From Streptococcus infantis SPAR10 (GTDB taxonomy: Bacteria; Bacillota; Bacilli; Lactobacillales; Streptococcaceae), in the NCBI RefSeq assembly GCF_000279535.1, contig NZ_ALCH01000004.1, forward strand, positions 503,501 to 567,500: a stretch of DNA of 64,000 bases, in the 5' to 3' direction. Below are positions 56,137 through 64,000 of the stretch, one piece after another. The notes beneath the pieces were generated by a model. It ran no database searches. It was given only the letters and a program-made list of their open reading frames with translations, and had not been told where the DNA came from. The stretch's first letter is position 1. Every line of letters starts with the position of its first letter. The position numbers and the translations under genes were made by a program.

Positions 56137-56165
56137 TTTACTTTTTTTCAGAAATAAAGTATACT
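56137..56165 (+). promoter_or_regulatory. Promoter of dnaG-rpoD
   Basis: -35 TTTACT, 17-bp spacer, -10 TATACT, 36 nt before dnaG. Confidence 0.65.
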
Positions 56166-56200
56166 ATAAAGGAAACTGTGATAAAATGGAGGTATTGTCT

Positions 56201-57961
56201 ATGGTTGACAAGAGAGTCATCGAAGAAATCAAAAGCAATACCAATATTGTCGAAATCATAGGAGAAGTGATTTCTTTACAAAAATCTGGACGGAACTTTT
56301 TGGGGCTCTGTCCTTTTCATGGTGAAAAGACCCCTTCCTTTAACGTGGTCGAAGATAAGCAATTTTACCACTGTTTTGGTTGTGGTCGTTCCGGAGACGT
56401 CTTTAAGTTTATAGAAGAGTATCAACAAGTAACTTTTGCGGATGCGGTAAGGATGTTGGGCGAACGACTCGGAATGCACCTTGAAGCTCCCGTACATAAC
56501 TCTGTCCCACACACGTCACCCCATCAAAATCTCTACGATATGCATGACAAGGCTGCACGCTTTTATCATGCAATCCTCATGACGACTAAAATGGGTGAGG
56601 AGGCGAGAAACTATCTCTATAAACGTGGCTTGACTGATGATGTCATTAAACACTTTATGATTGGTCTAGCTCCAGCAGAACGCTCTTATCTTTATCAGCG
56701 TTTAGCAGACGATTATAGTGAGAAGGACTTGCTGGATTCAGGTCTATTTTATCTATCGGAAAGTAACCAATTTTTTGATACTTTCCATAACCGGATTATA
56801 TTTCCACTCTCAAACGACCAAGGAAAGGTAATTGCTTTCTCTGGACGGATTTGGCAAGAGACAGATTCTCAAACTGCCAAGTATAAAAATAGTCGAGCGA
56901 CGGCGATTTTTAACAAGAGTTACGAATTATATCATTTGGATAGGGTAAAAAAAGGCTCAGGTAAAGCTCCTGAAATTTATCTGATGGAAGGCTTTATGGA
57001 TGTTATTGCAGCCTACCGTGCTGGTATTGAAAATGCAGTAGCTTCCATGGGAACGGCCTTGACTGCGGAACACGTCGAACATCTCAAACGCTTTACAAAA
57101 AAAGTGATTATCACTTATGACGGTGATAAGGCAGGACAAGCTGCAACTGCTAAAGCTTTGGATGAGCTTAAAGATCTACCTGTACAAGTTGTCCAGATTC
57201 CTGATGCAATGGATCCTGATGAGTATTTACAAAAGAATTCTCCAGATGATTTGGCTTATCTTTTATCCAATACTAGAATCAGTCCGATTGAGTTTTACAT
57301 TCATCATTACAAACCAAGTAATAGTGAAAATCTTCAAGCACAGATTGATTTTATCGAGAAAATTGCACCTCTTATCGTCAAAGAACCTTCTATCACAGCC
57401 CAGAACACCTATATTCATTTGTTGACGGATCATTTACCATCTTTTGATTATCAACAAGTTGAGCACATTATCAACGAAAGTCGTGTCAGACAAAGACAAG
57501 AAAAAGTGAAGCAGGTTGTTAATCCGACACCAATTACTATGTCGGTTTCTAAACAATTGACGGCAGTCATGAGAGCTGAAGCACATATTCTTTATCGTAT
57601 GATGGAGCACCCCCTTGTGTTGAATGATTATCGTTTGAGAGATGATTTTGTATTTGAAACTCCAGAGTTTCAGACCTTGTATGGACTCTTGATTGATAAT
57701 GGTTCGATTTCTTCTGAAGACTTGGCAAATCAGACTAGAGAAGTGGAAAATGCTTGGTACCAAGTGTTAGCCTTGGATCTACCTTCTGAAATGTCTCCAG
57801 AAGAATTAAAGGAAGTGGAGGAGTCTCGTAATCGTGCTCTTTTGAATCAACAAAACTTGCAAATTAAAAAGAAAGTTCAGGAAGCTAGTCATGTAGGCGA
57901 CACAGATGCTGCTTTAGAAGAGCTTGAACGCTTAATTGCCCAAAAAAGAAGAATGGAGTAA
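56201..57961 (+). CDS. dnaG: DNA primase
   Basis: The 586-residue primase has an N-terminal zinc ribbon (CPFH, then [15 protein letters not shown]-like CxxC; about 38-65), the TOPRIM catalytic core (about 260-345; [17 protein letters not shown]) and a C-terminal helicase-binding domain. ATG 56201 is chosen (TGGAGG upstream) over an in-frame start 15 nt earlier that overlaps the ribosome site. Forms the macromolecular synthesis operon with rpoD (2-nt gap). Confidence 0.97.
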   Translation: MVDKRVIEEIKSNTNIVEIIGEVISLQKSGRNFLGLCPFHGEKTPSFNVVEDKQFYHCFGCGRSGDVFKFIEEYQQVTFADAVRMLGERLGMHLEAPVHNSVPHTSPHQNLYDMHDKAARFYHAILMTTKMGEEARNYLYKRGLTDDVIKHFMIGLAPAERSYLYQRLADDYSEKDLLDSGLFYLSESNQFFDTFHNRIIFPLSNDQGKVIAFSGRIWQETDSQTAKYKNSRATAIFNKSYELYHLDRVKKGSGKAPEIYLMEGFMDVIAAYRAGIENAVASMGTALTAEHVEHLKRFTKKVIITYDGDKAGQAATAKALDELKDLPVQVVQIPDAMDPDEYLQKNSPDDLAYLLSNTRISPIEFYIHHYKPSNSENLQAQIDFIEKIAPLIVKEPSITAQNTYIHLLTDHLPSFDYQQVEHIINESRVRQRQEKVKQVVNPTPITMSVSKQLTAVMRAEAHILYRMMEHPLVLNDYRLRDDFVFETPEFQTLYGLLIDNGSISSEDLANQTREVENAWYQVLALDLPSEMSPEELKEVEESRNRALLNQQNLQIKKKVQEASHVGDTDAALEELERLIAQKRRME

Positions 57962-57963
57962 GA

Positions 57964-59073
57964 ATGGCAAAAAAACAAAAAGAAGTAACAACTTTTGATG
58001 TCCAAGTTGCAGAATTTATTCGTAACCATAAGAAAACTGGTACTGCGACAGATGATGAAATTAACAATGTCCTTGTAATTCCTTTTGCTCTTGATGTAGA
58101 AGGTATTGAGAATCTTTTGCAACGAATTCAAGATGCAGGTATTGCAATCACTGATAACGAAGGAAATCCGAGTGAACGTGTTTTAAGTACAGAGGAAGAA
58201 CCAGAACTTAGCGATGAAGACTTAATTGGTTCAACATCTGCCAAAGTCAATGACCCTGTTCGTATGTACTTGAAGGAAATCGGTGTTGTACCTCTTCTTA
58301 CTAACGAAGAAGAAAAAGAATTAGCTCTTGCTGTTGAAGCAGGCGATGTTGAAGCTAAGCAACGTCTAGCAGAAGCTAACCTTCGTTTGGTTGTGTCTAT
58401 CGCGAAACGCTATGTTGGACGTGGCATGCAATTCCTTGACTTAATCCAAGAGGGTAACATGGGGCTTATGAAAGCCGTTGATAAATTTGACTACTCTAAA
58501 GGGTTCAAATTCTCAACTTATGCAACTTGGTGGATCCGTCAGGCTATTACACGTGCCATTGCTGACCAAGCTCGTACCATCCGTATCCCGGTTCACATGG
58601 TGGAAACTATCAACAAGCTTGTTCGTGAACAACGTAATCTTCTTCAAGAGTTGGGACAAGACCCTACTCCTGAGCAAATTGCTGAACGAATGGATATGAC
58701 GCCTGATAAGGTTCGTGAAATCCTTAAGATTGCTCAAGAACCAGTTTCTCTAGAAACGCCTATTGGTGAAGAAGATGATAGCCATCTTGGTGACTTTATC
58801 GAAGATGAAGTGATTGAAAATCCAGTTGATTACACAACTCGCATCGTCTTGCGCGAGCAGTTGGATGAAGTTTTGGATACTCTTACAGATCGTGAAGAAA
58901 ATGTTCTTCGTCTTCGTTTTGGTCTCGATGATGGTAAAATGCGTACTCTAGAAGATGTTGGTAAAGTCTTCAATGTCACTCGTGAGCGTATTCGTCAGAT
59001 TGAGGCAAAAGCATTGAGAAAACTTCGCCAGCCTAGTCGTAGTAAACCACTTCGTGACTTTATCGAAGATTAA
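57964..59073 (+). CDS. rpoD: Primary sigma factor SigA (RpoD)
   Basis: A 369-residue sigma-70 factor with region 1.1, region 1.2 ([11 protein letters not shown]), region 2 ([24 protein letters not shown]), region 3 and region 4 with the -35-recognition helix ([18 protein letters not shown]). It reads the TATAAT/TTGACA promoters seen throughout this window. Directly downstream of dnaG. Confidence 0.98.
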   Translation: MAKKQKEVTTFDVQVAEFIRNHKKTGTATDDEINNVLVIPFALDVEGIENLLQRIQDAGIAITDNEGNPSERVLSTEEEPELSDEDLIGSTSAKVNDPVRMYLKEIGVVPLLTNEEEKELALAVEAGDVEAKQRLAEANLRLVVSIAKRYVGRGMQFLDLIQEGNMGLMKAVDKFDYSKGFKFSTYATWWIRQAITRAIADQARTIRIPVHMVETINKLVREQRNLLQELGQDPTPEQIAERMDMTPDKVREILKIAQEPVSLETPIGEEDDSHLGDFIEDEVIENPVDYTTRIVLREQLDEVLDTLTDREENVLRLRFGLDDGKMRTLEDVGKVFNVTRERIRQIEAKALRKLRQPSRSKPLRDFIED

Positions 59074-59089
59074 AATTGGAGGATTACAC

Positions 59090-59419
59090 ATGGCTTATAC
59101 AGAAGAGCAAATTGAAACTATCAAAACGAAAATCTTATCTGCATTAGAAGAAGTTATCGACCCAGAATTAGGAATCGATATCGTCAACCTAGGTCTGATT
59201 TATGAGATTCGATTTGATGGTGATACCGGTGATACTGAGATTGATATGACCTTAACGACTATGGGTTGTCCATTAGCAGACCTCTTGACAGATCAAATTT
59301 ATGATGCTATGACAGATGTACCAGAAGTTACTAACGTTGAAGTGAAATTAGTTTGGTATCCAGCTTGGACGGTTGAAAAAATGAGTCGCTATGCACGTAT
59401 CGCTTTAGGTATTAAATAG
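59090..59419 (+). CDS. DUF59/MIP18-family iron-sulfur assembly protein
   Basis: A 109-residue protein with the DUF59 core (EEVIDPELGIDIVNLGLI) and the conserved TTMGCPL cysteine motif (Cys near 61). The family (SufT-like) helps iron-sulfur cluster assembly or transfer. Start MAYTEEQ at 59090 with TTGGAGG upstream, 16 nt after rpoD. A terminator follows. Confidence 0.9.
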   Translation: MAYTEEQIETIKTKILSALEEVIDPELGIDIVNLGLIYEIRFDGDTGDTEIDMTLTTMGCPLADLLTDQIYDAMTDVPEVTNVEVKLVWYPAWTVEKMSRYARIALGIK

Positions 59420-59430
59420 AATGATATAAA

Positions 59431-59488
59431 AAAGAAATAGTATAAGTGTTAGGAAATTCCCTAGCTTTTATGCTATCTCTTTTTTAAT
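59431..59488 (+). terminator. Terminator after the DUF59 gene
   Basis: A long imperfect hairpin from AAAAAAGAAATAG to CTATCTCTTTTTT with an inner AGG/CCT stem, ending in six T. Confidence 0.7.
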
Positions 59489-59511
59489 TTGCTGATTTTC
59501 TTTCAATAAAA

Positions 59512-59520
59512 TGATATAAT
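59512..59520 (+). promoter_or_regulatory. Extended -10 of the cpoA transcript
   Basis: TGATATAAT ends 7 nt before the cpoA ATG (59528), so transcription should start at or within a few bases of the start codon. Suggests a leaderless or nearly leaderless mRNA. Confidence 0.55.
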
Positions 59521-59527
59521 GGATAGT

Positions 59528-60571
59528 ATGGAAAAAGAGAAATTACGCATCAACATGCTAAGTTCGAGTGAAAAGGTAGCAGGACAAGGTGTTTCTGGAG
59601 CTTACCGTGAACTTGTGCAACTTTTGAAACGTGATGCGAAAGACCAACTAATTGTAACGGAGAATCTTCCTGTAGAAGCTGATGTTACTCATTTTCATAC
59701 AATCGACCTTCCTTATTATCTGTCAACTTTTCAAAAGAAGCGTTCAGGTCGTAGGATTGGTTATGTCCACTTCTTGCCTGACACCTTAGAAGGTAGTTTG
59801 AAGATTCCATTCTTTCTAAAAGGGATTGTTAAGCGCTATGTGTTTTCTTTTTATGACCGTATGGAACACTTGGTCGTGGTTAATCCTACTTTTATCGAAG
59901 ATTTGGTTGCAGCTGGTATTCCTCGTGAAAAAGTGACCTATATCCCTAACTTTGTTAACAAAGAAAAATGGCACCCACTTTCTGCAGAAAAAGTAAGTCA
60001 ACTTCGACAAGATATGGGGTTGAGTGACAATCAATTTGTAGTAGTAGGAGCTGGGCAGGTTCAGAAACGTAAGGGAATCGATGATTTCATCACTCTTGCT
60101 GAGGAACTACCGGACATCACCTTTATTTGGGCTGGAGGTTTCTCATTTGGTGGGATAACCGATGGTTATGAACGTTATAAAAAAATCATGGATAATCCAC
60201 CAGAGAATCTGATTTTCCCTGGAATTGTTGAGCCAGAACGGATGAGAGAACTCTATGCTTTGGCAGATTTGTTCTTACTTCCTAGCTATAACGAGCTCTT
60301 TCCGATGACCATTCTAGAAGCTGCGAGTTGTGAAGCTCCCATTATGCTTCGGGACTTAGATCTTTATAAGGTGATTCTAGAAGGCAATTACAGACCAACC
60401 ACCGATGTGGAAGAGATGAAACACGCTATTATGGAATATAGAGAGCATCCAGAAGATTTGAAAGAGTTAAAAGAAAAGGCCAAGGCTATTTCAAGAGAAT
60501 ACTCAGAGGAGCATCTCCTTGAAATATGGCTAAAATTCTATCAGGAGCAAGCGGCTTTAGGAAAAAAATGA
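59528..60571 (+). CDS. cpoA: Glycolipid glycosyltransferase CpoA
   Basis: A 347-residue GT4-family enzyme with C-terminal EX7E-type region (PSYNELFPMTILEAASCEAP). In pneumococcus CpoA adds galactose to monoglucosyl-diacylglycerol, making the major glycolipid, and mutants show altered piperacillin sensitivity. An in-frame ATG 9 nt upstream (59519) lies inside the -10 and cannot be in the mRNA. The partner glycosyltransferase follows after 8 nt. Confidence 0.85.
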   Translation: MEKEKLRINMLSSSEKVAGQGVSGAYRELVQLLKRDAKDQLIVTENLPVEADVTHFHTIDLPYYLSTFQKKRSGRRIGYVHFLPDTLEGSLKIPFFLKGIVKRYVFSFYDRMEHLVVVNPTFIEDLVAAGIPREKVTYIPNFVNKEKWHPLSAEKVSQLRQDMGLSDNQFVVVGAGQVQKRKGIDDFITLAEELPDITFIWAGGFSFGGITDGYERYKKIMDNPPENLIFPGIVEPERMRELYALADLFLLPSYNELFPMTILEAASCEAPIMLRDLDLYKVILEGNYRPTTDVEEMKHAIMEYREHPEDLKELKEKAKAISREYSEEHLLEIWLKFYQEQAALGKK

Positions 60572-60579
60572 GGTAGTAT

Positions 60580-61896
60580 ATGCGAATTGGATTATTTACA
60601 GATACTTATTTCCCACAGGTTTCGGGTGTTGCAACCAGTATTCGAACCTTAAAAACAGAGCTTGAAAAGCAAGGGCATGCAGTCTTTATCTTCACGACAA
60701 CCGATAAGGATGTCAATCGTTATGAAGACTGGCAGATTATCCGTATTCCTAGTGTTCCTTTCTTTGCCTTTAAAGACCGTCGTTTCGCTTACCGTGGATT
60801 TACGAAAGCTCTTGAGATTGCTAAACAATACAAACTCGATATCATTCATACCCAAACTGAGTTTTCTCTTGGTTTATTGGGGATTTGGATTGCTCGAGAA
60901 CTGAAAATTCCAGTCATTCATACATATCATACCCAGTACGAGGATTATGTTCACTATATTGCTAAGGGAATGTTGATTCGTCCAAGTATGGTCAAATATC
61001 TTGTTCGAGGTTTTTTGCATGATGTTGATGGGGTTATTTGCCCGAGTGAAATTGTACGCGACCTTTTATCTGACTATAAGGTAAAAGTTGAAAAGCGTGT
61101 CATTCCTACTGGAATTGAACTTGCCAAATTTGAACGCCCTGAGATTGGTCCTGAACACATTAGTGACTTAAGGGATAAACTAGGGATCCAACAAGACGAA
61201 AAGATGCTTCTAAGTCTTTCTCGAGTTTCTTACGAGAAGAATATTCAAGCAGTTCTTAAAGCTTTACCAGATGTCCTAAAAGAAGAACCAAATGTTAAAC
61301 TGGTTGTAGCTGGAGATGGACCTTATTTAGACAACCTTAAGGAGCAAGCAGAAGATTTAAAAATTCGAGATTCTGTTATCTTTACAGGTATGATTCCGCC
61401 AAATGAGACGGCACTCTATTATAAGGCAGCTGATTTCTTCATATCGGCTTCTACAAGTGAGACTCAGGGATTGACTTATCTGGAAAGTTTAGCTAGTAAG
61501 ACACCTGTTATTGCCCATGGTAATCCTTATTTGGATAATCTCATCAATGATAAAATGTTTGGAACCCTTTATTATGAGGAAAGGGACTTGGCAGGAGCGA
61601 TTCTTGAGGCTTTACTTGCTACACCGTCAATGGATGAAAAACACTTGGCTGAAAAATTATATGAAATTTCTGCTGAGAATTTTGGTAGAAGAGTCCATGA
61701 ATTTTATCTAGACGTCATTATTTCAAATAATTTTGCCAAAGAAACAGGGGCTGACGAACCGGTTACAAAACGTATTTTAAAGACAGTCTTCTATATTCCG
61801 CAACAGGCTGTTACTATGCCAGTTAAAGGTTCGAAGCGTATGCTTAAGGCATCTAGAAAACAATTAAGAAATTTAAGAAAATATTTAAATGATTAA
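60580..61896 (+). CDS. Glycosyltransferase, probable monoglucosyl-diacylglycerol synthase
   Basis: A 438-residue GT4 enzyme (GLFTDTYFPQVSGVATSIRT at the start; STSETQGLTYLESLASKTPV as the nucleotide-sugar site). The C-terminal tail (about 395-438) is rich in Lys/Arg, fitting membrane surface binding. It is likely the first enzyme of the glycolipid pathway, providing substrate to CpoA. Confidence 0.85.
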   Translation: MRIGLFTDTYFPQVSGVATSIRTLKTELEKQGHAVFIFTTTDKDVNRYEDWQIIRIPSVPFFAFKDRRFAYRGFTKALEIAKQYKLDIIHTQTEFSLGLLGIWIARELKIPVIHTYHTQYEDYVHYIAKGMLIRPSMVKYLVRGFLHDVDGVICPSEIVRDLLSDYKVKVEKRVIPTGIELAKFERPEIGPEHISDLRDKLGIQQDEKMLLSLSRVSYEKNIQAVLKALPDVLKEEPNVKLVVAGDGPYLDNLKEQAEDLKIRDSVIFTGMIPPNETALYYKAADFFISASTSETQGLTYLESLASKTPVIAHGNPYLDNLINDKMFGTLYYEERDLAGAILEALLATPSMDEKHLAEKLYEISAENFGRRVHEFYLDVIISNNFAKETGADEPVTKRILKTVFYIPQQAVTMPVKGSKRMLKASRKQLRNLRKYLND

Positions 61897-61922
61897 TCAA
61901 ATCAAAGAAAGGAAATAAAAAT

Positions 61923-62114
61923 ATGCAAAAGAAATTTATGAGAAGTGGTAGAGATCAAAAAATCGGTGGTGTATGCGCTGGTTTAGCACATTATTTTGAT
62001 ATTGACCCTACAATCGTGCGTGTTATTTGGGGAGTTTTGGCTTTCTGTTATGGGGCAGGCATTGTTGCTTACTTAATTTTGTGGGCAATCGCTCCTGTAT
62101 CTGATGAGTATTAA
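61923..62114 (+). CDS. PspC-domain small membrane protein
   Basis: A 63-residue protein: basic N-terminus with GGVCAGLAHYFDIDPTIVR, then one or two membrane segments. This is the PspC (phage shock protein C) domain. It likely senses or buffers membrane stress, and its partner is unknown. Located in the glycolipid operon, RBS AAAGGAAA. Confidence 0.88.
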   Translation: MQKKFMRSGRDQKIGGVCAGLAHYFDIDPTIVRVIWGVLAFCYGAGIVAYLILWAIAPVSDEY

Positions 62115-62135
62115 TATTAGAGTAAAGGAGAAAAC

Positions 62136-62270
62136 ATGGCATTCGGTGATAATGGTAAACGTAAAAAAACATTCTTTGAAAAACTTACAATGTTTGTCGT
62201 ATTAATCATGTTGTTTGTTACTTTAGCCGGTATTTTTGCAACTGCAATTGGTGTATTCAGTAGATTTTAA
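62136..62270 (+). CDS. DUF4044-type small membrane protein
   Basis: A 44-residue ORF with AAAGGAG just upstream: a basic stretch (GKRKKTFFEK) followed by a single membrane helix. Recalled as conserved next to PspC and obg in streptococci. Function unknown. Too short for most gene finders' default length. Confidence 0.75.
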   Translation: MAFGDNGKRKKTFFEKLTMFVVLIMLFVTLAGIFATAIGVFSRF

Positions 62271-62305
62271 AATACTGGTTAGAGGATCAAATTGTATTAG
62301 TTGGT

Positions 62306-62330
62306 GACTGGGATTTTCCCAGCCCTTTTT
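62306..62330 (+). terminator. Short terminator before obg
   Basis: CTGGG-ATTTT-CCCAG hairpin followed by CCCTTTTT. Confidence 0.55.
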
Positions 62331-62346
62331 AAAGTGAGAAGAGAAT

Positions 62347-63657
62347 ATGAGTATGTTTTTAGACACAGCCAAGATTAAAGTAAAGGCTGGTAATGGTGGC
62401 GATGGCATGGTTGCCTTTCGTCGTGAAAAATATGTCCCTAACGGAGGACCTTGGGGTGGTGATGGAGGACGTGGTGGTAACGTTGTTTTCGTTGTAGACG
62501 AAGGCTTGCGCACCCTTATGGACTTCCGTTACAATCGTCATTTCAAGGCCCAATCAGGTGAAAAAGGGATGACAAAAGGAATGCATGGTAGAGGGGCAGA
62601 AGATTTAATTGTCCGTGTACCTCAAGGGACAACTGTGCGTGATGCGGAGACTGGAAAAGTTCTCACTGATTTGATAGAGAACGGACAAGAGTTCATCGTG
62701 GCGCATGGAGGTCGTGGTGGTCGAGGAAATATCCGTTTTGCAACACCTAAAAATCCTGCGCCAGAAATCTCAGAAAACGGAGAACCTGGTCAAGAACGTG
62801 AATTACAGTTAGAACTTAAAATCCTTGCGGATGTAGGTTTAGTTGGTTTCCCATCTGTAGGTAAATCAACACTCCTTAGCGTGATTACCTCTGCTAAGCC
62901 AAAAATTGGTGCCTACCACTTTACGACAATTGTGCCAAATCTTGGTATGGTCCGTACCCAGTCCGGTGAATCCTTTGCCGTTGCAGACCTTCCTGGATTG
63001 ATTGAAGGTGCTAGCCAAGGTGTTGGACTAGGAACTCAGTTCCTTCGCCATATCGAGCGTACTCGCGTTATCCTGCATATCATTGACATGTCAGCTAGCG
63101 AAGGACGTGATCCTTACGAGGACTATCTAGCAATCAACAAGGAACTTGAATCTTATAACCTTCGTCTTATGGAGCGTCCACAGATTATTGTTGCTAATAA
63201 AATGGATATGCCTGAGAGTCAGGAAAACCTTGAAGAATTCAAGAAAAAATTGGCTGCTAATTATGATGAATTTGAAGAATTACCGCCAATCTTTCCAATT
63301 TCAGGTTTGACTAAGCAAGGTCTTGCACCTCTATTAGATGCAACGGCTGAGCTTCTTGATAAAACGCCAGAATTCCTTCTTTATGACGAATCAGAAATGG
63401 AAGAAGAAGCATATTACGGCTTCGATGAAGAAGAAAAACCATTTGAGATTGGTCGTGACGATGATGCAACTTGGGTTCTTTCAGGTGAAAAACTCATGAA
63501 ACTCTTTAATATGACTAACTTTGACCGTGATGAGTCTGTCATGAAATTTGCGCGTCAGTTGCGTGGTATGGGTGTTGATGAAGCTCTTCGTGCTCGTGGT
63601 GCTAAGGACGGGGATCTTGTCCGTATTGGAAAATTTGAGTTTGAATTTGTAGACTAG
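62347..63657 (+). CDS. obg: GTPase Obg/CgtA
   Basis: A 436-residue ribosome-associated GTPase: glycine-rich Obg fold (about 1-158; [16 protein letters not shown]), GTPase domain with FPSVGKST and [10 protein letters not shown], and the C-terminal OCT domain (about 355-436). It acts in 50S assembly and stress response. AGAAGAG ribosome site. The stop overlaps the next gene's ribosome site. Confidence 0.97.
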   Translation: MSMFLDTAKIKVKAGNGGDGMVAFRREKYVPNGGPWGGDGGRGGNVVFVVDEGLRTLMDFRYNRHFKAQSGEKGMTKGMHGRGAEDLIVRVPQGTTVRDAETGKVLTDLIENGQEFIVAHGGRGGRGNIRFATPKNPAPEISENGEPGQERELQLELKILADVGLVGFPSVGKSTLLSVITSAKPKIGAYHFTTIVPNLGMVRTQSGESFAVADLPGLIEGASQGVGLGTQFLRHIERTRVILHIIDMSASEGRDPYEDYLAINKELESYNLRLMERPQIIVANKMDMPESQENLEEFKKKLAANYDEFEELPPIFPISGLTKQGLAPLLDATAELLDKTPEFLLYDESEMEEEAYYGFDEEEKPFEIGRDDDATWVLSGEKLMKLFNMTNFDRDESVMKFARQLRGMGVDEALRARGAKDGDLVRIGKFEFEFVD

Positions 63658-63666
63658 GAGATAGCT

Positions 63667-63828
63667 ATGGGTGATAAACCAATATCTTTCCGAGATGCTG
63701 ATGGAAATTTTGTTTCTGCAGCAGACGTCTGGAATGAAAAGAAATTAGAAGAACTTTTTAATCGCCTCAATCCCAATCGTTCATTGAGACTTGCGAGAGT
63801 GAAGAAACAAGCCGAAGAAAAAAAATAA
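63667..63828 (+). CDS. Small conserved protein downstream of obg
   Basis: A 53-residue soluble protein (starts MGDKPISFRDADGNFVSA) with charged C-terminus. Excellent ribosome site AGGAGATAG overlapping the obg stop, so coupled to obg. I recall a homologue at this position in pneumococcus. Function unknown. Confidence 0.75.
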   Translation: MGDKPISFRDADGNFVSAADVWNEKKLEELFNRLNPNRSLRLARVKKQAEEKK

Positions 63829-63837
63829 GAGTAAAAG

Positions 63838-63866
63838 AACCCGTGATATTTTTATCACGGGTTTTC
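63838..63866. terminator. Bidirectional terminator after the obg unit
   Basis: AACCCGTGATA, loop of T, TATCACGGGTT, with flanking T- and A-rich sequence. It also serves the convergent gene at the right edge. Confidence 0.85.
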
Positions 63867-63877
63867 TGGTTTTCTAA

Positions 63878-64000
63878 CTATTTTTGATCTGGGATTTCAA
63901 GACTAGATTGCGCAAGGTCTACTGTTAATTGATATTCAGTATTGTCACGGACAGTAATTTCAAAGTCAGTAGTATAAAGAACGAGTCGAATTGTATCGTC
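63878..64000 (-). CDS. Unidentified protein, C-terminal 40 residues (cut by window end)
   Basis: An open minus-strand frame runs from the window edge to a TAG at 63878-63880, with a terminator just beyond. The fragment (ending SSLEIPDQK) is rich in Thr, Asp and Leu with alternating hydrophobic residues, suggesting beta strands. Too short to identify. Confidence 0.6.
   Translation of the reverse strand, partial: DDTIRLVLYTTDFEITVRDNTEYQLTVDLAQSSLEIPDQK

Noticed and set aside
1-64000. CRISPR array or cas genes accompanying the Card1-like gene
   Set aside because: No regularly spaced direct repeats and no cas-like proteins were found in the window.

Overview
This window reads as chromosomal DNA of a mitis-group Streptococcus (S. 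mitis / S. oralis / S. pneumoniae relatives). The evidence is the low GC content, protein sequences that I recognise as close to pneumococcal ones (FtsW, CpoA, PavA, NiaR/NiaX, TrpXYZ, CoiA), extended -10 promoters of the TGGTATAAT type, and a competence cin-box in front of coiA. It is almost entirely protein-coding. I see no rRNA, tRNA, CRISPR array, prophage or intact insertion sequence. The first and last genes are cut by the window edges.

Layout. 1-9 kb: end of lspA, rluD, the converging ylxM-ffh pair, rnc-smc, a TRIC-type channel, and an AT-rich HD-domain gene. 9-18 kb: two Cof-type HAD phosphatases with ftsY, then zwf and the glutamine transporter genes on the minus strand, then uvrB. 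18-22 kb: the most variable-looking part, with a flavodoxin-fold oxidoreductase, three small membrane proteins (two are tandem paralogues), a NUDIX hydrolase, and the niaR-niaX niacin pair. 22-27.6 kb: L10 leader-rplJ-rplL, then a glycine T-box with glyQ, glyS and a DUF896 gene. Both the space before glyQ and the glyQ-glyS gap contain unexplained structured sequence. 27.6-32 kb: a minus-strand flavin operon (apbE, an FMN reductase, and an FMN reductase-PAS fusion), divergent from nox (NADH oxidase). 32-42 kb: yitT-like gene, pavA/rqcH, ybeY-dgkA-era-mutM-coaE, rpmG-secG-rnr-smpB-tehB. 42-48.6 kb: a DUF1887/Card1-like gene, a terminator-like repeat, then coiA-pepF-O-methyltransferase-prsA. 48.7-64 kb: ftsW, ppc, a tryptophan T-box with trpXYZ, dnaG-rpoD, a DUF59 gene, the two glycolipid glycosyltransferases, a PspC-domain gene, a DUF4044 gene, obg and a small conserved gene.

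The observations I rate highest are these. (1) The FMN reductase-PAS fusion ends in a 20-residue repeat carrying two copies of DATSGAS. This fits the motif that ApbE modifies with FMN, and apbE lies in the same operon with no export signal, which suggests a cytoplasmic covalently flavinylated reductase. (2) A stand-alone Card1/Can2-like CARF-nuclease gene with altered ligand-loop and catalytic residues sits between tehB and coiA with no CRISPR genes nearby. (3) The start of glyQ appears duplicated around an insert of about 170 nt, with a second structured element between glyQ and glyS. (4) A short Trp-containing leader ORF lies between the tryptophan T-box and trpX. All comparisons with other genomes are from memory and were not computed.
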